From Pelosinus sp. (GTDB taxonomy: Bacteria; Bacillota; Negativicutes; DSM-13327): a stretch of 32,014 nucleotides of DNA. A program made the position numbers and the translations under genes. The notes under the pieces are model-generated. The model made no database searches, was not told the origin of the DNA, and saw only the letters and a list, made by a program, of their open reading frames with translations. Every line of letters starts with the position of its first letter. Position 1 is the first letter of the stretch. The stretch lies in assembly GCA_029239675.1 (NCBI GenBank), contig JARBUM010000034.1, forward strand, positions 1-32,014. Direction: 5' to 3'. Shown here piece by piece: positions 23,517 to 32,014 of this stretch.

Positions 23517-25562
23517 ATGAGTCGCGTTATCCAAGAGCAACCAGAAGATAAGAGGATTAGAAAGCTGACTTTTTGGGTTTTATTTCAGCGGATAGCTGGG
23601 CAGTTTCCCTTAAAACTTGTATTTTCTCTACCCTTTATATTGCAGTTTTTGCTAGTAACTTGCTTGATCGGAGTTCTCTTATTTCAAGGAGGTCAGGAAG
23701 CAGTAGGGGCTGTAATGAAAGAGATGAGAGGGGAAGTACTAGAGCGTGTACAGGAGCAATTGAGCCGACATATGCGTGAGCCCTTGCGTCTTAATAATCT
23801 CAATGTGGATGCTTGGCATGCAGGGCTTCTAGATCTCTCGGATCCAGTATTGCGAGAACGTCAATTTGTCAATCATCTTCAGGCTTTTCCAGATGCATCC
23901 ATGACTTTTATCGGTCTGTCTAACGGCGGTTTTTATGGCGCACGCCGCAAGGCATCTGGGGAAATTCAGGTGGTAAGAAATGACCGGGAAACAGGTGGTG
24001 CTTCTTGGTATTATGCAATTTCTAAACAGGGGGACGGAGTGGAGCGTCAAGAGGTATTTCCCAATTTCGATGCACGTACACGCCCCTGGTATCAGGCAGC
24101 CAAGGAGAGTGGTAAGCCGGTTTTCAGTGGAGTTTACCGCCATTTTGTATTTCATGAGCCGACAATTACAGCAGCCTATCCCATTTTCGATGAGGATGGG
24201 AAGTTAATTGGAGTCTTTGGTGTGGATTATCTTTTATCCTGGTTGGGGGAAATGCTGCGTAGCTTGTCATTAGGTCCCTCGGGGCAAGTATTTGTCGTAG
24301 ATAAGAACGATATGATTGTGGCAGCTTCTGTCCTTAAAGAACCGTTTGAGGTAAAAGAAGGGAAAGCAGAAAGAATTTTAGCAGTAGACTGCAACGATCC
24401 TGTATTACAGATGGCTGTAAAATCATTTCTAGGTCATGCTAAGTCAGCCTATGGATTCAAATTAAATGATAAATCCTATTCTGTAAGCGTAGAATCTTTT
24501 CAGGAACATGGGATTACATGGAACATTTATGTGGTATTGGCAGATGAGGATTTCATGGGCGGTATTTGGCAGGCGATACATAAAACAGCAATAATTGTTT
24601 TTATAATCACGATTGCCGTTTTCTTTTTGGCAGTCTGGACAGCGGGATGGGTCACCCATCCGATTCTAAGGCTTAATGTCGCGGCTCGGGAATTAGCCAA
24701 AGGTCGTTTATATCCAGTGTTAGATACAGAGCGAAAAGATGAATTGGGGGAGCTTAGTCGGTCTTTTAATATGATGGCTACACAGATTATTGATCTAGTA
24801 AGCAACTTAGAAGCACGAGTGATAGAGCGAACTCAGAATTTAGCGGAAAAAACTCAAGAAGAGCAATACATGCGTGAGACCTTCTATGGAGAATTGGCAA
24901 AGGCTGGACGACAGCAAAGAGCCATGTTGCCAGAGAATATCAAGGATGATTCACGGTTACGATTGGAAATTTTATATGAACCGTATATGCTAGTTAGCGG
25001 CGATTCTTGTGGTTATCGCTGGCTGAGCGATGGTTCTCTATTTGGCTATATTATTGATGTTACAGGTCATGGCGCTGCTAGCGCTCTTCAAACAGCGGCA
25101 GTAAGCCTTATGCTGCAAGATATTATTGATTCTTCCCTGTCCCTTTCTGAACGCATGTCAGAGCTTAATCGCCGTGTTAATGCTTATTTTAGTGATGAAG
25201 TGATGGTAGCGGCATTTTGTTGCGAATTAGATTTTAAAAAGCATGAACTTCGGTATGTGGCAGCAGGTATAACAGAATTTTTTGCTGATTCTGCTGGGGC
25301 ACAAGGGCGGATTAAGACGCCAGGTTTGTTTCTGGGCGTAAGTGAAGCTCCAGATTATGATGTATGCTCCCTACCGATAAAAAAAGGAGACTGCTTCTGT
25401 TTTTATAGTGATGGAATCGCTGATCGTCTGAAGGAAGAATCTCAACTTTTACTAGGAATTGGGTTTGAGAATTTAATTGCAACTGTGGGTAAGATCGGGG
25501 CAGATGGCGTACGCTGGGATGATGTGACGGTTGTATGTATTGAGATAGGTGACTTAGCCTAG
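23517..25562 (+). CDS. Membrane-bound SpoIIE-type serine phosphatase with Cache sensor and HAMP domain
   Basis: The 681-residue protein has a first membrane helix at about 33-56 and an extracytoplasmic double-Cache sensor (about 60-350; FDARTRPWYQAAKESGKPVF and AYPIFDEDGKLIGVFGVDY are typical). A second membrane helix (about 356-378), HAMP (about 379-432), a short coiled coil and a PP2C/SpoIIE phosphatase domain (about 470-681) follow. Metal-binding acids are present in SGDSCG, IIDVTGHG, FYSDGI and the final WDDVTVV. Such proteins sense a small ligand outside the cell and dephosphorylate an anti-sigma-factor antagonist. No STAS protein or anti-sigma kinase is nearby, so its partner is elsewhere. 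GAGGTG precedes the ATG. Confidence 0.92.
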   Translation: MSRVIQEQPEDKRIRKLTFWVLFQRIAGQFPLKLVFSLPFILQFLLVTCLIGVLLFQGGQEAVGAVMKEMRGEVLERVQEQLSRHMREPLRLNNLNVDAWHAGLLDLSDPVLRERQFVNHLQAFPDASMTFIGLSNGGFYGARRKASGEIQVVRNDRETGGASWYYAISKQGDGVERQEVFPNFDARTRPWYQAAKESGKPVFSGVYRHFVFHEPTITAAYPIFDEDGKLIGVFGVDYLLSWLGEMLRSLSLGPSGQVFVVDKNDMIVAASVLKEPFEVKEGKAERILAVDCNDPVLQMAVKSFLGHAKSAYGFKLNDKSYSVSVESFQEHGITWNIYVVLADEDFMGGIWQAIHKTAIIVFIITIAVFFLAVWTAGWVTHPILRLNVAARELAKGRLYPVLDTERKDELGELSRSFNMMATQIIDLVSNLEARVIERTQNLAEKTQEEQYMRETFYGELAKAGRQQRAMLPENIKDDSRLRLEILYEPYMLVSGDSCGYRWLSDGSLFGYIIDVTGHGAASALQTAAVSLMLQDIIDSSLSLSERMSELNRRVNAYFSDEVMVAAFCCELDFKKHELRYVAAGITEFFADSAGAQGRIKTPGLFLGVSEAPDYDVCSLPIKKGDCFCFYSDGIADRLKEESQLLLGIGFENLIATVGKIGADGVRWDDVTVVCIEIGDLA

Positions 25563-25573
25563 AATTAAAGAAA

Positions 25574-25634
25574 AAGTGACATAATGATGAGGACTCCTGG
25601 AATATTTCCAAGAGTCCTCATCATTATGTCACTT
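25574..25634. terminator. Long bidirectional terminator hairpin
   Basis: A perfect 23-bp outer stem (AAGTGACATAATGATGAGGA at its outer end) is extended past one mismatch by TGGAA/TTCCA around a 3-base TAT loop. It separates the convergent phosphatase gene and the amino-acid ABC operon. Confidence 0.85.
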
Positions 25635-25668
25635 CTAAGTATTCTATTTGGTGAGGTCAATACATGGT

Positions 25669-26319
25669 TTAATAACTCCTTACTAGCAACCTTTTTTGCT
25701 GATAGCGGGCTAATATGGAAAGGGCGTAGTTAAATACAAAGTAGGTTACTGCTATAGTGGCAAAAATAGTGAAGACTTGCGCTGTTGTACCATATTGTCC
25801 CATGATGATCATACCTTTTCCCGTTAAATCCTCAATGCCGACTGCCCAGACCAGAGAAGTATCTTTTATGACTGTAGTAAACTGGGATACTAAAGGCGGA
25901 ATGGTGTTGCGAAGTGCCTGGGGCAAAATAATATAGACAAGTGTTTGGGAATAGCTAAATCCCTGGGATTTGGCTGCTTCCCATTGGCCTTTGCCTACGG
26001 AGTTCAAACCACCTCGGACAATTTCAGCAATCATAGCCGTTGTAAAAAAAGTCATGGCAACAATGCCAGCATAGATAGGGGGAAGTTTTGTCATGAAACG
26101 AACAGCCAAAATAAATAATAATAGGGGAGTATTTCGCACTATTTCCACATAAAAGGAGGCTGCCTGACTAAAAGGAACATTGTTAGAATGACGGGCTATA
26201 CCTAAGATGGTTCCTAGAATCATGCTTAGAACAATAGAACTAATGGCGATCTGCAACGTTGTTAAAAGGCCATACCCTAGAAAGGCAAACAGCTCCCATT
26301 GTAATAATTCTTGAATCAT
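25669..26319 (-). CDS. Polar amino-acid ABC transporter permease (HisM/GlnP family)
   Basis: A 216-residue inner-membrane permease with about five helices. The amino-acid permease motifs are [12 protein letters not shown] and the EAA loop ([20 protein letters not shown], then [16 protein letters not shown]). It is the last gene of the operon. Its ATG overlaps the upstream stop by 4 bases (ATGA), with GGAGG 7 bases before, indicating translational coupling. It should pair with the 26316-26987 permease as a heterodimer. Confidence 0.93.
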   Translation of the reverse strand: MIQELLQWELFAFLGYGLLTTLQIAISSIVLSMILGTILGIARHSNNVPFSQAASFYVEIVRNTPLLLFILAVRFMTKLPPIYAGIVAMTFFTTAMIAEIVRGGLNSVGKGQWEAAKSQGFSYSQTLVYIILPQALRNTIPPLVSQFTTVIKDTSLVWAVGIEDLTGKGMIIMGQYGTTAQVFTIFATIAVTYFVFNYALSILARYQQKRLLVRSY

Positions 26320-26987
26320 GACGATACCTCCAATTTGCGTTCCATGCTTTTAGCATAGGATGCCAATGGAAAACATAAAGATAGGTATAGTAATCCAGTT
26401 ATCACATAAGAGGGACCATAATAAAGATTGTTGCTTGACCAAGAATCTGCATGGTACATTAGTTCACCACCTGCAACCATAGCTAAGACGGAAGTGTTTT
26501 TGATTAAATTAACAGCTTGATTAGTTAGTGGGGGATAAGAAATACGTTTGGCTTGAGGTAAAACGATATGAAGCATAGCTCCCCAATAGGAGAAACCTTG
26601 AGAATAGGCTGCTTCTAATTGTCCCTTTGGCACAGACTCTACACCTGCACGAATGACCTCTGCAATGTAAGCACCATGATAAACACCTACGCCCAGAACT
26701 CCTACTGCAAAAACGGGTAACATAATCCCTAAATGAGGTAAGCCATGATATAAAAAGAAAATTTGAATGACTAAAGGAGTGTTCTGAATAAACTCTACAT
26801 AAACGCGATTGATGAGTTTAAATAGTTTTACCTGTGATGTGCCTAAAAGACCAAAGAAGATTCCTAAGCCTAAAGCCAACGTTAGGCCTAGGGCTGATAA
26901 AAGAATGGTCTGAATAAAACCTTCGGCAAATACAGACCAATCATTCAACAGCGCTAACCACTTGAATCCAGCGAAAGGTCCTGGCAC
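26316..26987 (-). CDS. Polar amino-acid ABC transporter permease
   Basis: A 223-residue permease of the same family. [18 protein letters not shown] and the EAA loop [20 protein letters not shown] with [15 protein letters not shown] match the HisQ/HisM pattern. The GTG start overlaps the stop of the binding-protein gene by one base (TAGTG), with GGGGA just upstream. The two permeases are similar in length and probably arose by duplication. Confidence 0.93.
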   Translation of the reverse strand: MPGPFAGFKWLALLNDWSVFAEGFIQTILLSALGLTLALGLGIFFGLLGTSQVKLFKLINRVYVEFIQNTPLVIQIFFLYHGLPHLGIMLPVFAVGVLGVGVYHGAYIAEVIRAGVESVPKGQLEAAYSQGFSYWGAMLHIVLPQAKRISYPPLTNQAVNLIKNTSVLAMVAGGELMYHADSWSSNNLYYGPSYVITGLLYLSLCFPLASYAKSMERKLEVSS

Positions 26988-27808
26988 TATTTAAGTCCCC
27001 ATTTTTGGATCAGCTTATCCAGCTCACCTGATTTTTTCATATCATTAATAGTATCATTCACTAATTTAGCTAATCCTGCGTTGGCTTTTTTGCTTGCAAC
27101 TCCATATTCTTGAGGAGTGAAACGATCATTCAAAATTACGGTAGTGTCATCTAAGTAACCATATAAGATTGCACCATCTACGCTAAAACAATTAATACGG
27201 CTTGAGTCAAGAGCAGTTTTTATTTCTGGATAAGTGCCAAATTCTAAGAATTTAACTTTGATACCTTGTTTATCGGCTGCTTCTTGAATGGCCTTTTTAC
27301 TAGTAGCACTTTGGGCAACACCAATTGTTTTATCGGCTAGCCCTTTAAGATCCGTAATTCCAGAATCTTTCTTGACCATTAACGCAACCCCATCAGTGAA
27401 ATAAGGGTCAGAAAAGTTATAACTTTGTTTACGTTCTTCTGTAATAGTAAAGGTTGCAATGACTAAGTCTACTTCACCATTATCCAGTAAAGGGCCACGA
27501 GTTTTGGCGGTGACGCCCTGGACTTCAAATTTTTTCTCATCACCAAGAATTTTTTTAGCCAAGGTTCTAGTTAAGTCAATTTCAAAGCCATCAATCTGGC
27601 CCGTCTTAGGATCTTTAAAACCGAACTTTGGTACGTCAACTTTAACACCTACTTTTAAGACACCCCTATCTTGTATTGCTTTAATTTCGGGAGCTGTACC
27701 AGTCGAGGCACCAGCCGCAGGTTTAGAATCCGTTGTACTACCACAACCAGCAACTGCAAAGGCCATAAGCATTACCAAACTAGCTAAAAGAACATACAAT
27801 TTTTTCAT
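26987..27808 (-). CDS. Amino-acid ABC transporter substrate-binding lipoprotein
   Basis: A type II periplasmic binding protein of 273 residues. The start at 27808 (MKKLYVLLASL) is preferred over an ATG 5 codons earlier because GGAGG lies 8 bases upstream. A lipobox VAGC places the lipidated Cys at position 22. The mature domain has VGVKVDVPKFGFKDPKTGQ, GFEIDLTRTLAKK, LVIATFTITEERKQSYNFSD and the DGAILYGYLDD lobe, typical of the GlnH/glutamate-aspartate cluster. Ligand is likely a polar amino acid, possibly glutamate, glutamine or aspartate; exact specificity is not settled. Confidence 0.93.
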   Translation of the reverse strand: MKKLYVLLASLVMLMAFAVAGCGSTTDSKPAAGASTGTAPEIKAIQDRGVLKVGVKVDVPKFGFKDPKTGQIDGFEIDLTRTLAKKILGDEKKFEVQGVTAKTRGPLLDNGEVDLVIATFTITEERKQSYNFSDPYFTDGVALMVKKDSGITDLKGLADKTIGVAQSATSKKAIQEAADKQGIKVKFLEFGTYPEIKTALDSSRINCFSVDGAILYGYLDDTTVILNDRFTPQEYGVASKKANAGLAKLVNDTINDMKKSGELDKLIQKWGLK

Positions 27809-27848
27809 TTCAATAACCTCCATATAATTTTTTAATGAATTATAATCT

Positions 27849-28574
27849 TTAGCGAAGAATACGACTTAAAAATAATTTAGTGCGATCATGTTCTGGGTTT
27901 GTAAAAAAATGCTCGGGAGAGCCCTTTTCGAGAATCTTGCCTTCATCCATAAAAATAACTTGATCGGCTACTTGTCTGGCAAAGCCCATTTCATGAGTTA
28001 CAACCACCATTGTGATACCTTCCTTTGCTAAATCAACCATTACATCTAATACTTCTTGTATCATTTCAGGATCAAGAGCAGAAGTCGGTTCATCAAATAG
28101 CATAACAGTAGGGCGCATATTGAGGGCGCGAGCGATTGCCACCCGTTGTTGCTGTCCACCAGAAAGCTGTGCTGGATAGGCATCTGCCTTTTCTTTTAAA
28201 CCAACTCGTTCTAAAAATGACAAACCTGATTCACTGGCTTCTTCACGAGAGATTTTTTTGATTAGTGTTGGTGCTAAAGTTAGGTTTTCCAAGACCGTCT
28301 TATGAGGATATAAATTGAACTGCTGAAAAACCATTGCTACGGATTCTCTCATCTTGGTGATAGGAGCTTTAGGTGCCGTAATGTCAATGTTATCAATCAT
28401 AATTTGACCTGTGCTCGGTGTTTCTAACAGGTTCATACAACGGATTAAGGTGCTTTTTCCAGATCCGCTTGGGCCAATAACAACAACTTTCTCACCGCTG
28501 CCTACGTTAAGATTAATATCTTTTAGCACATGTAAAGGGCCAAAAAATTTATTTACTCCTTGTACTTTAATCAT
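27849..28574 (-). CDS. glnQ: Amino-acid ABC transporter ATP-binding protein (GlnQ type)
   Basis: A 241-residue ATPase with Walker [11 protein letters not shown]-loop [17 protein letters not shown], signature [15 protein letters not shown], Walker [13 protein letters not shown] and switch VTHEMGFA. It is the first gene of a four-gene operon ordered ATPase, binding protein, permease, permease. The start at 28574 is chosen for GGGGGA 5 bases upstream; the open frame extends 13 codons further without a ribosome site. A consensus promoter and leader hairpin lie upstream. Confidence 0.95.
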   Translation of the reverse strand: MIKVQGVNKFFGPLHVLKDINLNVGSGEKVVVIGPSGSGKSTLIRCMNLLETPSTGQIMIDNIDITAPKAPITKMRESVAMVFQQFNLYPHKTVLENLTLAPTLIKKISREEASESGLSFLERVGLKEKADAYPAQLSGGQQQRVAIARALNMRPTVMLFDEPTSALDPEMIQEVLDVMVDLAKEGITMVVVTHEMGFARQVADQVIFMDEGKILEKGSPEHFFTNPEHDRTKLFLSRILR

Positions 28575-28604
28575 CAAATTCCCCCTTTCTTTAAACAAAT
28601 CAAA

Positions 28605-28640
28605 GCCGTGCACTCACAGTTATTCCTATGATTGCACGGC
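28605..28640 (-). promoter_or_regulatory. Leader hairpin of the amino-acid ABC operon
   Basis: In the transcribed leader, GCCGTGCA pairs with TGCACGGC (8 bp) around a 20-base loop. TTTGATTT follows on the minus strand. It lies between the promoter and glnQ, so attenuation or RNA protection is possible. No known riboswitch class was recognised. Confidence 0.45.
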
Positions 28641-28676
28641 GTCATTGCCAATAATGTATATAAAATTTATGTTTAC

Positions 28677-28705
28677 ATTATAACATTAAAAAAATGAGTT
28701 GTCAT
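28677..28705 (-). promoter_or_regulatory. Sigma-70-type promoter for the amino-acid ABC operon
   Basis: On the minus strand ATGACA (28700-28705) and a perfect TATAAT (28677-28682) are separated by 17 bases. The leader to the glnQ start would be about 95 bases. Confidence 0.75.
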
Positions 28706-28847
28706 CACATAAATACACAAAATGTTTTTATAGAGAAAACAAAGATCTCTATATGTGAAAATATTCCTTGGATAGAGGTTCTTTGGCAGGGTATTTTGTA
28801 TTGATTGAGGAATGTAAGAATAAGAAAATTGATTGCGAGGTGCGTCT

Positions 28848-30500
28848 ATGTCGATTCACTTGTTGGCAGGAAAAAAGGCCCCGAAAAATCTGCTAGTAAA
28901 TATTCCACGATTAATTAGTGCCTACTATGTTAATTGTCCAGATGTAAATGAGCCAGCACAACGAGTTGCTTTTGGAACGTCTGGGCACAGAGGGAATTCG
29001 CTGCAATCTAGCTTTAATGAACAACATATCCATGCTATTGCTCAAGCTATTTGTTGTTATCGTATAGGGCAAGGTATAACTGGTCCGTTGTTTATTGGCT
29101 TTGATACTCATGCCCTATCGGAGCCTGCTTTTATTTCAGCTGTAGAAGTACTAACAGCTAACAATGTAGAAACCTTCATTGCAAAGAATATGAATTATAC
29201 ACCGACACCAGGCATTTCCCATGCCATTTTACAATATAATAAAGGCAGAAAAACAGGACTTGCTGATGGTATTGTTATTACGCCTTCTCATAACCCTCCT
29301 GATAATGGTGGTATCAAATATAATCCTCCTAATGGCGGCCCAGCAGATACCCATATTACCAAATGGATTGCTGACAAGGCTAATGAATTATTGCAAAAGG
29401 ACAATCGTGAGATTAAATCTATACCATATGAAAAAGCTTTAAAGAAGGATCATATACATGAATATGATTTTATTACACCTTATGTGAATGATTTGAAGCA
29501 TATTATTGATATGGACGTTATTAAAGCAGCTGGTCTCAAACTGGGGGCAGATGCTTTGGGCGGTGCAGGTCTTGGCTATTGGGCACCTATCGGGGAAACC
29601 TACGGTATTGATATTGATATAATCAATGGTTATCCAGACCCTACCTTTAGCTTTATGAATTTGGATGCCGATGGTAAAATCCGTATGGACTGCTCATCTC
29701 CCTATGCCATGGCAGGGCTCATTGATTTGAAAGGCAAATATGATCTTGCCTTTGGCAATGATCCAGATTTTGATCGTCATGGTATTGTCACTCCTAGCGT
29801 TGGCTTGATGAACCCCAATCACTATCTTTCTGTTGCAATTTCCTACTTATTCCAGGATCGTAAGGGGTGGCGTGAAGATGCGGCTATTGGCAAGACACTG
29901 GTTAGTTCTTCCATGATTGACCGCATTGCAGCCAATCTAGGAAAAAGACTTGCAGAAGTTCCCGTTGGCTTTAAGTGGTTCGTTGATGGATTAGTAAATG
30001 GCTCCTTTGGTTTTGGTGGAGAAGAAAGTGCTGGTGCATCTTTTCTGCGAAAAGACGGTACAGTATGGACGACGGATAAGGATGGCATTATTCTTTGCTT
30101 GTTAGCAGCGGAAATTACAGCAAAAACTGGTCGAGATCCTGGTGAGCATTATAAGGATTTAAGTGAAAAATTTGGTGCCCCCGTGTATGAACGTATGGAT
30201 GCCCCTGCAAATACGCAGCAGAAAGCCATATTGTCTAAACTCTCACCAGAACAGGTTGCAGCTGATACTTTGGCGGGAGAAACCATTACGGCAAAGCTGA
30301 CTAAGGCTCCTAGTAATCAGGCAGATATTGGCGGATTAAAGGTTTGCACTGAAAATGGTTGGTTTGCGGCAAGGCCTTCTGGCACAGAAGATGTGTACAA
30401 AATTTATGCAGAAAGTTTCAAAGGGGCAGATCATCTGAAACTGATTCAGGAAGAAGCAAAAGAAATCGTTAACGGAGCTTTCAAGGCAAATGGGGCTTAG
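28848..30500 (+). CDS. pgm: Phosphoglucomutase (alpha-D-glucose phosphate-specific)
   Basis: Interconverts glucose-1-phosphate and glucose-6-phosphate, linking glycolysis to surface polysaccharide and glycogen precursors. The 550-residue length matches E. coli Pgm. It has FGTSGHRG at the N-terminus and the phosphoserine loop [12 protein letters not shown], with Ser about residue 147. The metal-binding loop is [11 protein letters not shown], sugar recognition is GFGGEESAG, and the phosphate-binding [11 protein letters not shown] lies near the end. The start is ATG 28848 with GAGGTG 5 bases upstream; an in-frame TTG five codons earlier overlaps that site. Confidence 0.96.
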   Translation: MSIHLLAGKKAPKNLLVNIPRLISAYYVNCPDVNEPAQRVAFGTSGHRGNSLQSSFNEQHIHAIAQAICCYRIGQGITGPLFIGFDTHALSEPAFISAVEVLTANNVETFIAKNMNYTPTPGISHAILQYNKGRKTGLADGIVITPSHNPPDNGGIKYNPPNGGPADTHITKWIADKANELLQKDNREIKSIPYEKALKKDHIHEYDFITPYVNDLKHIIDMDVIKAAGLKLGADALGGAGLGYWAPIGETYGIDIDIINGYPDPTFSFMNLDADGKIRMDCSSPYAMAGLIDLKGKYDLAFGNDPDFDRHGIVTPSVGLMNPNHYLSVAISYLFQDRKGWREDAAIGKTLVSSSMIDRIAANLGKRLAEVPVGFKWFVDGLVNGSFGFGGEESAGASFLRKDGTVWTTDKDGIILCLLAAEITAKTGRDPGEHYKDLSEKFGAPVYERMDAPANTQQKAILSKLSPEQVAADTLAGETITAKLTKAPSNQADIGGLKVCTENGWFAARPSGTEDVYKIYAESFKGADHLKLIQEEAKEIVNGAFKANGA

Positions 30501-30519
30501 AGGATTAGGGAGAGATAGC

Positions 30520-31794
30520 ATGTTGCACAAGAAGCAGTGGTTTCAAAGTTTCTTTATACTTTTTATAACAGTTTTTCTATTTGTGGCTTCTTTTATAATG
30601 CCATTTTCGGAACAGCCTCTGGCTATTGCCTCTGGATCAGACCATATTACTCTTACTTGGGAGAGGGATCCTAGGACAACCCAGACGATTACTTGGCGAA
30701 CGGAAGTTAGGAATCTAGAGGGAATGGTAAGATATGCCGAAATAGGCTCAGGATCCTTTCCCCATAAAGCCAAGATAGCCGCTGCAGGGGTGGAGGAGCT
30801 ATCTACTAATGTGGGAAAAATGAATATTTACTCGGTGACACTGACGGGACTAAAATCTGGTACAACCTATATGTATCAAGTAAGTGATGGAGATGCCTGG
30901 AGTGAATCCTATACTTTTTCCACTGCCGCAGTTAAGGTCTCAAAATTTAAATTCCTAGTGTTTGGCGATTCACAAAGTATTAACTATGAAGCTTGGGAGA
31001 CCACCCTTCATCAGGCTTATAGGGCGAATCCAGATGCAGTATTTTTTACAAATATGGGAGATTTGGTAGATGTGGGACAGGATTATGCCCACTGGGATAA
31101 ATGGTTTAGTGCAGCAAAGGGCGTGATTGACACCATTTCAGCTATGCCCTTGACTGGTAATCATGAAAACTATACGCCAGAAAGACGGTTTTCCATGCCT
31201 GTTCTCTTTACTGCTCAATTTAAGGTTCCTCTTAATGGGCCTGAAGGTTTGAAAAAACAAGCCTATTCTTTTGATTATGGAGATGTACATTTCATTGTAT
31301 TAGATAGTCAGGCAGGTGAACAAGCACAGTTTCTGCCAACGATGTTGGAAGAGCAGAAAACCTGGCTAGAACAGGATTTGGAGGCGACAAATAAAAAATG
31401 GAAAGTGGTCTTTTTGCACCGACCTCCTTATTCTAATAAGATGGGAGGAGCAAACCCAAATGTTAAAAGGGCTTTTGTACCTATCTTAGATAAGTATCAC
31501 GTAGATGTGGCCTTTACGGCTCATGAGCATGCTTATGCTCGCACATATCCTCTGTATCATGAGCAAGTGGTAGATAGCCCTAGAGGAACTATATATGTGG
31601 CTACAGGACGGAGTGGTACCAAGACCTACAAAGATACAGAGATAAATGAATGGAATACCTTCTTCTATAATCCACTGGATGAACCAAACTATCTGGTAGT
31701 TGAAATAGAAGGCAATGTTCTCAAGGTAAAAACATATAAGCAAAGTGGTATATTGATTGACGACTGGTCCATTCAGAAGGCAATCTTACATTGA
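30520..31794 (+). CDS. Secreted or membrane-anchored metallophosphoesterase with PAP-like N-terminal domain
   Basis: This 424-residue protein has an N-terminal hydrophobic signal or anchor (about residues 8-30) and a fibronectin-like purple-acid-phosphatase N-domain (about 38-125; HITLTWERDPRTTQTITWRT). The calcineurin-like phosphoesterase domain (about 130-350) carries FGDSQ, NMGDLVDVG, TGNHENY, FLHRPPY and TAHEHAYART. These are the usual two-metal ligands, but the GDxxY Tyr of true purple acid phosphatases is replaced (GDLVD), so it may be colourless and of different specificity. The start at 30520 has AGGGAGAG upstream; a longer frame from 30490 overlaps pgm. It begins 19 bases after pgm, so both are probably one operon. 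Confidence 0.88.
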   Translation: MLHKKQWFQSFFILFITVFLFVASFIMPFSEQPLAIASGSDHITLTWERDPRTTQTITWRTEVRNLEGMVRYAEIGSGSFPHKAKIAAAGVEELSTNVGKMNIYSVTLTGLKSGTTYMYQVSDGDAWSESYTFSTAAVKVSKFKFLVFGDSQSINYEAWETTLHQAYRANPDAVFFTNMGDLVDVGQDYAHWDKWFSAAKGVIDTISAMPLTGNHENYTPERRFSMPVLFTAQFKVPLNGPEGLKKQAYSFDYGDVHFIVLDSQAGEQAQFLPTMLEEQKTWLEQDLEATNKKWKVVFLHRPPYSNKMGGANPNVKRAFVPILDKYHVDVAFTAHEHAYARTYPLYHEQVVDSPRGTIYVATGRSGTKTYKDTEINEWNTFFYNPLDEPNYLVVEIEGNVLKVKTYKQSGILIDDWSIQKAILH

Positions 31795-31836
31795 AGAAAG
31801 AACCATAAATTCCTTTAGGAACTTATGGTTCTTTCT
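31795..31836 (+). terminator. Terminator after the phosphoesterase gene
   Basis: A 20-bp stem with one mismatch (AGAAAGAACCATAA on the left arm, TTATGGTTCTTTCT on the right) has a TT loop and ends in TTCTTTCT. It begins at the stop codon. Confidence 0.82.
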
Positions 31837-31884
31837 CATAATATCAGAATGTATATGTTCTTTAGGTGGGAAAAATAAGATTTA

Positions 31885-31903
31885 CCGAACCACAAAGTCA
31901 CAA
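31885..31903. repeat. CGAAG-type dispersed repeat, copy D (diverged)
   Basis: The complement of this stretch reads TTGTGACTTTGTGGTTCGG. It aligns with TTCGTGACTTCGCGGCTC of copy A apart from a one-base gap and C-to-T changes, as if that copy had decayed by transitions. A small hairpin (TGCCGC/GCGGCA, 31904-31919) follows directly. Confidence 0.35.
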
Positions 31904-31927
31904 TGCCGCTGATGCGGCACATAAGAA

Positions 31928-31951
31928 AAGACTTGGCTTGTGCCAAGTCCT
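31928..31951. repeat. Second copy of the 20932-20955 hairpin, inverted
   Basis: AAGACTTGGCTTGTGCCAAGTC is the reverse complement of the terminator stem-loop at 20932-20955, including the loop, and differs only near the last base. No T-run follows. The remaining 63 bases to the window edge show no gene. Confidence 0.7.
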
Positions 31952-32014
31952 CAGATGCAGGCAAAGGCCTTAGTCGCTCTTACTTGGAATCAAGAAAGTG
32001 TTATACTTTCTGAT

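Noticed and set aside
23829..24155. 108-codon leftward frame opposite the SpoIIE phosphatase gene
   Set aside because: Antisense shadow within the Cache domain coding region; no ribosome site and no domain.
27459..27827. 122-codon rightward frame opposite the binding-protein gene
   Set aside because: It mirrors a lipoprotein gene with strong family motifs; no ribosome site or domain of its own.
31837..32014. Possible tRNA or CRISPR start at the right edge
   Set aside because: The hairpins there do not form a cloverleaf, and no regularly spaced direct repeats are present.

Overview
The window looks like chromosome from a diderm (outer-membrane-bearing) low-GC Firmicute of the Negativicutes, most like Sporomusaceae such as Pelosinus or Sporomusa. 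This is inferred from gene content and style, not from a database match. A TonB-dependent outer-membrane receptor and two small outer-membrane beta-barrel proteins sit among genes with Firmicute-type GGAGG ribosome sites, TTG/GTG starts and AT-rich spacers. No rRNA, tRNA, CRISPR array, prophage or insertion sequence was found. Most of it is a run of short housekeeping and transport operons.

Layout. 1-3940: a TonB receptor and a divergent MFS exporter share a 667-bp control region with two Fur-like boxes and two copies of an 18-bp palindrome. 3955-7131: exodeoxyribonuclease III, an AraC/GyrI-like regulator, and an acyltransferase-3 gene broken by an internal deletion and frameshift. 7179-10544: a 29-residue membrane peptide missed by ordinary gene calling, a GntP-type permease and an MdtG-like MFS exporter. 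10584-14149: a large structured repeat, pyridoxal kinase divergent from a MocR/PdxR-type regulator, and a 2-hydroxyacid dehydrogenase with its own promoter. 14395-16662: dihydrofolate reductase, a DUF2164 protein and FabV enoyl reductase. 16758-18255: two related outer-membrane barrels. 18421-20885: a cysteine-rich FMN alpha-hydroxy-acid oxidoreductase followed by a GltD-like NAD(P)H/FAD/Fe-S flavoprotein. 21105-25562: an SbmA/YddA-type ABC transporter, ThiW and a membrane-bound SpoIIE phosphatase. 25669-28574: a polar amino-acid ABC operon with promoter and leader hairpin. 28848-31794: phosphoglucomutase and a secreted metallophosphoesterase.

The most interesting items are: the oxidoreductase/GltD-like pair, which could be an NAD(P)-linked hydroxy-acid dehydrogenase module; the YddA-ThiW pair, a thiazole S-component beside an unrelated ABC transporter and with no ECF module in view; the paired palindromes between receptor and exporter; the 29-residue peptide; and a dispersed CGAAG-rich repeat family with four recognisable members in 32 kb. 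None is proven a new system from sequence alone.
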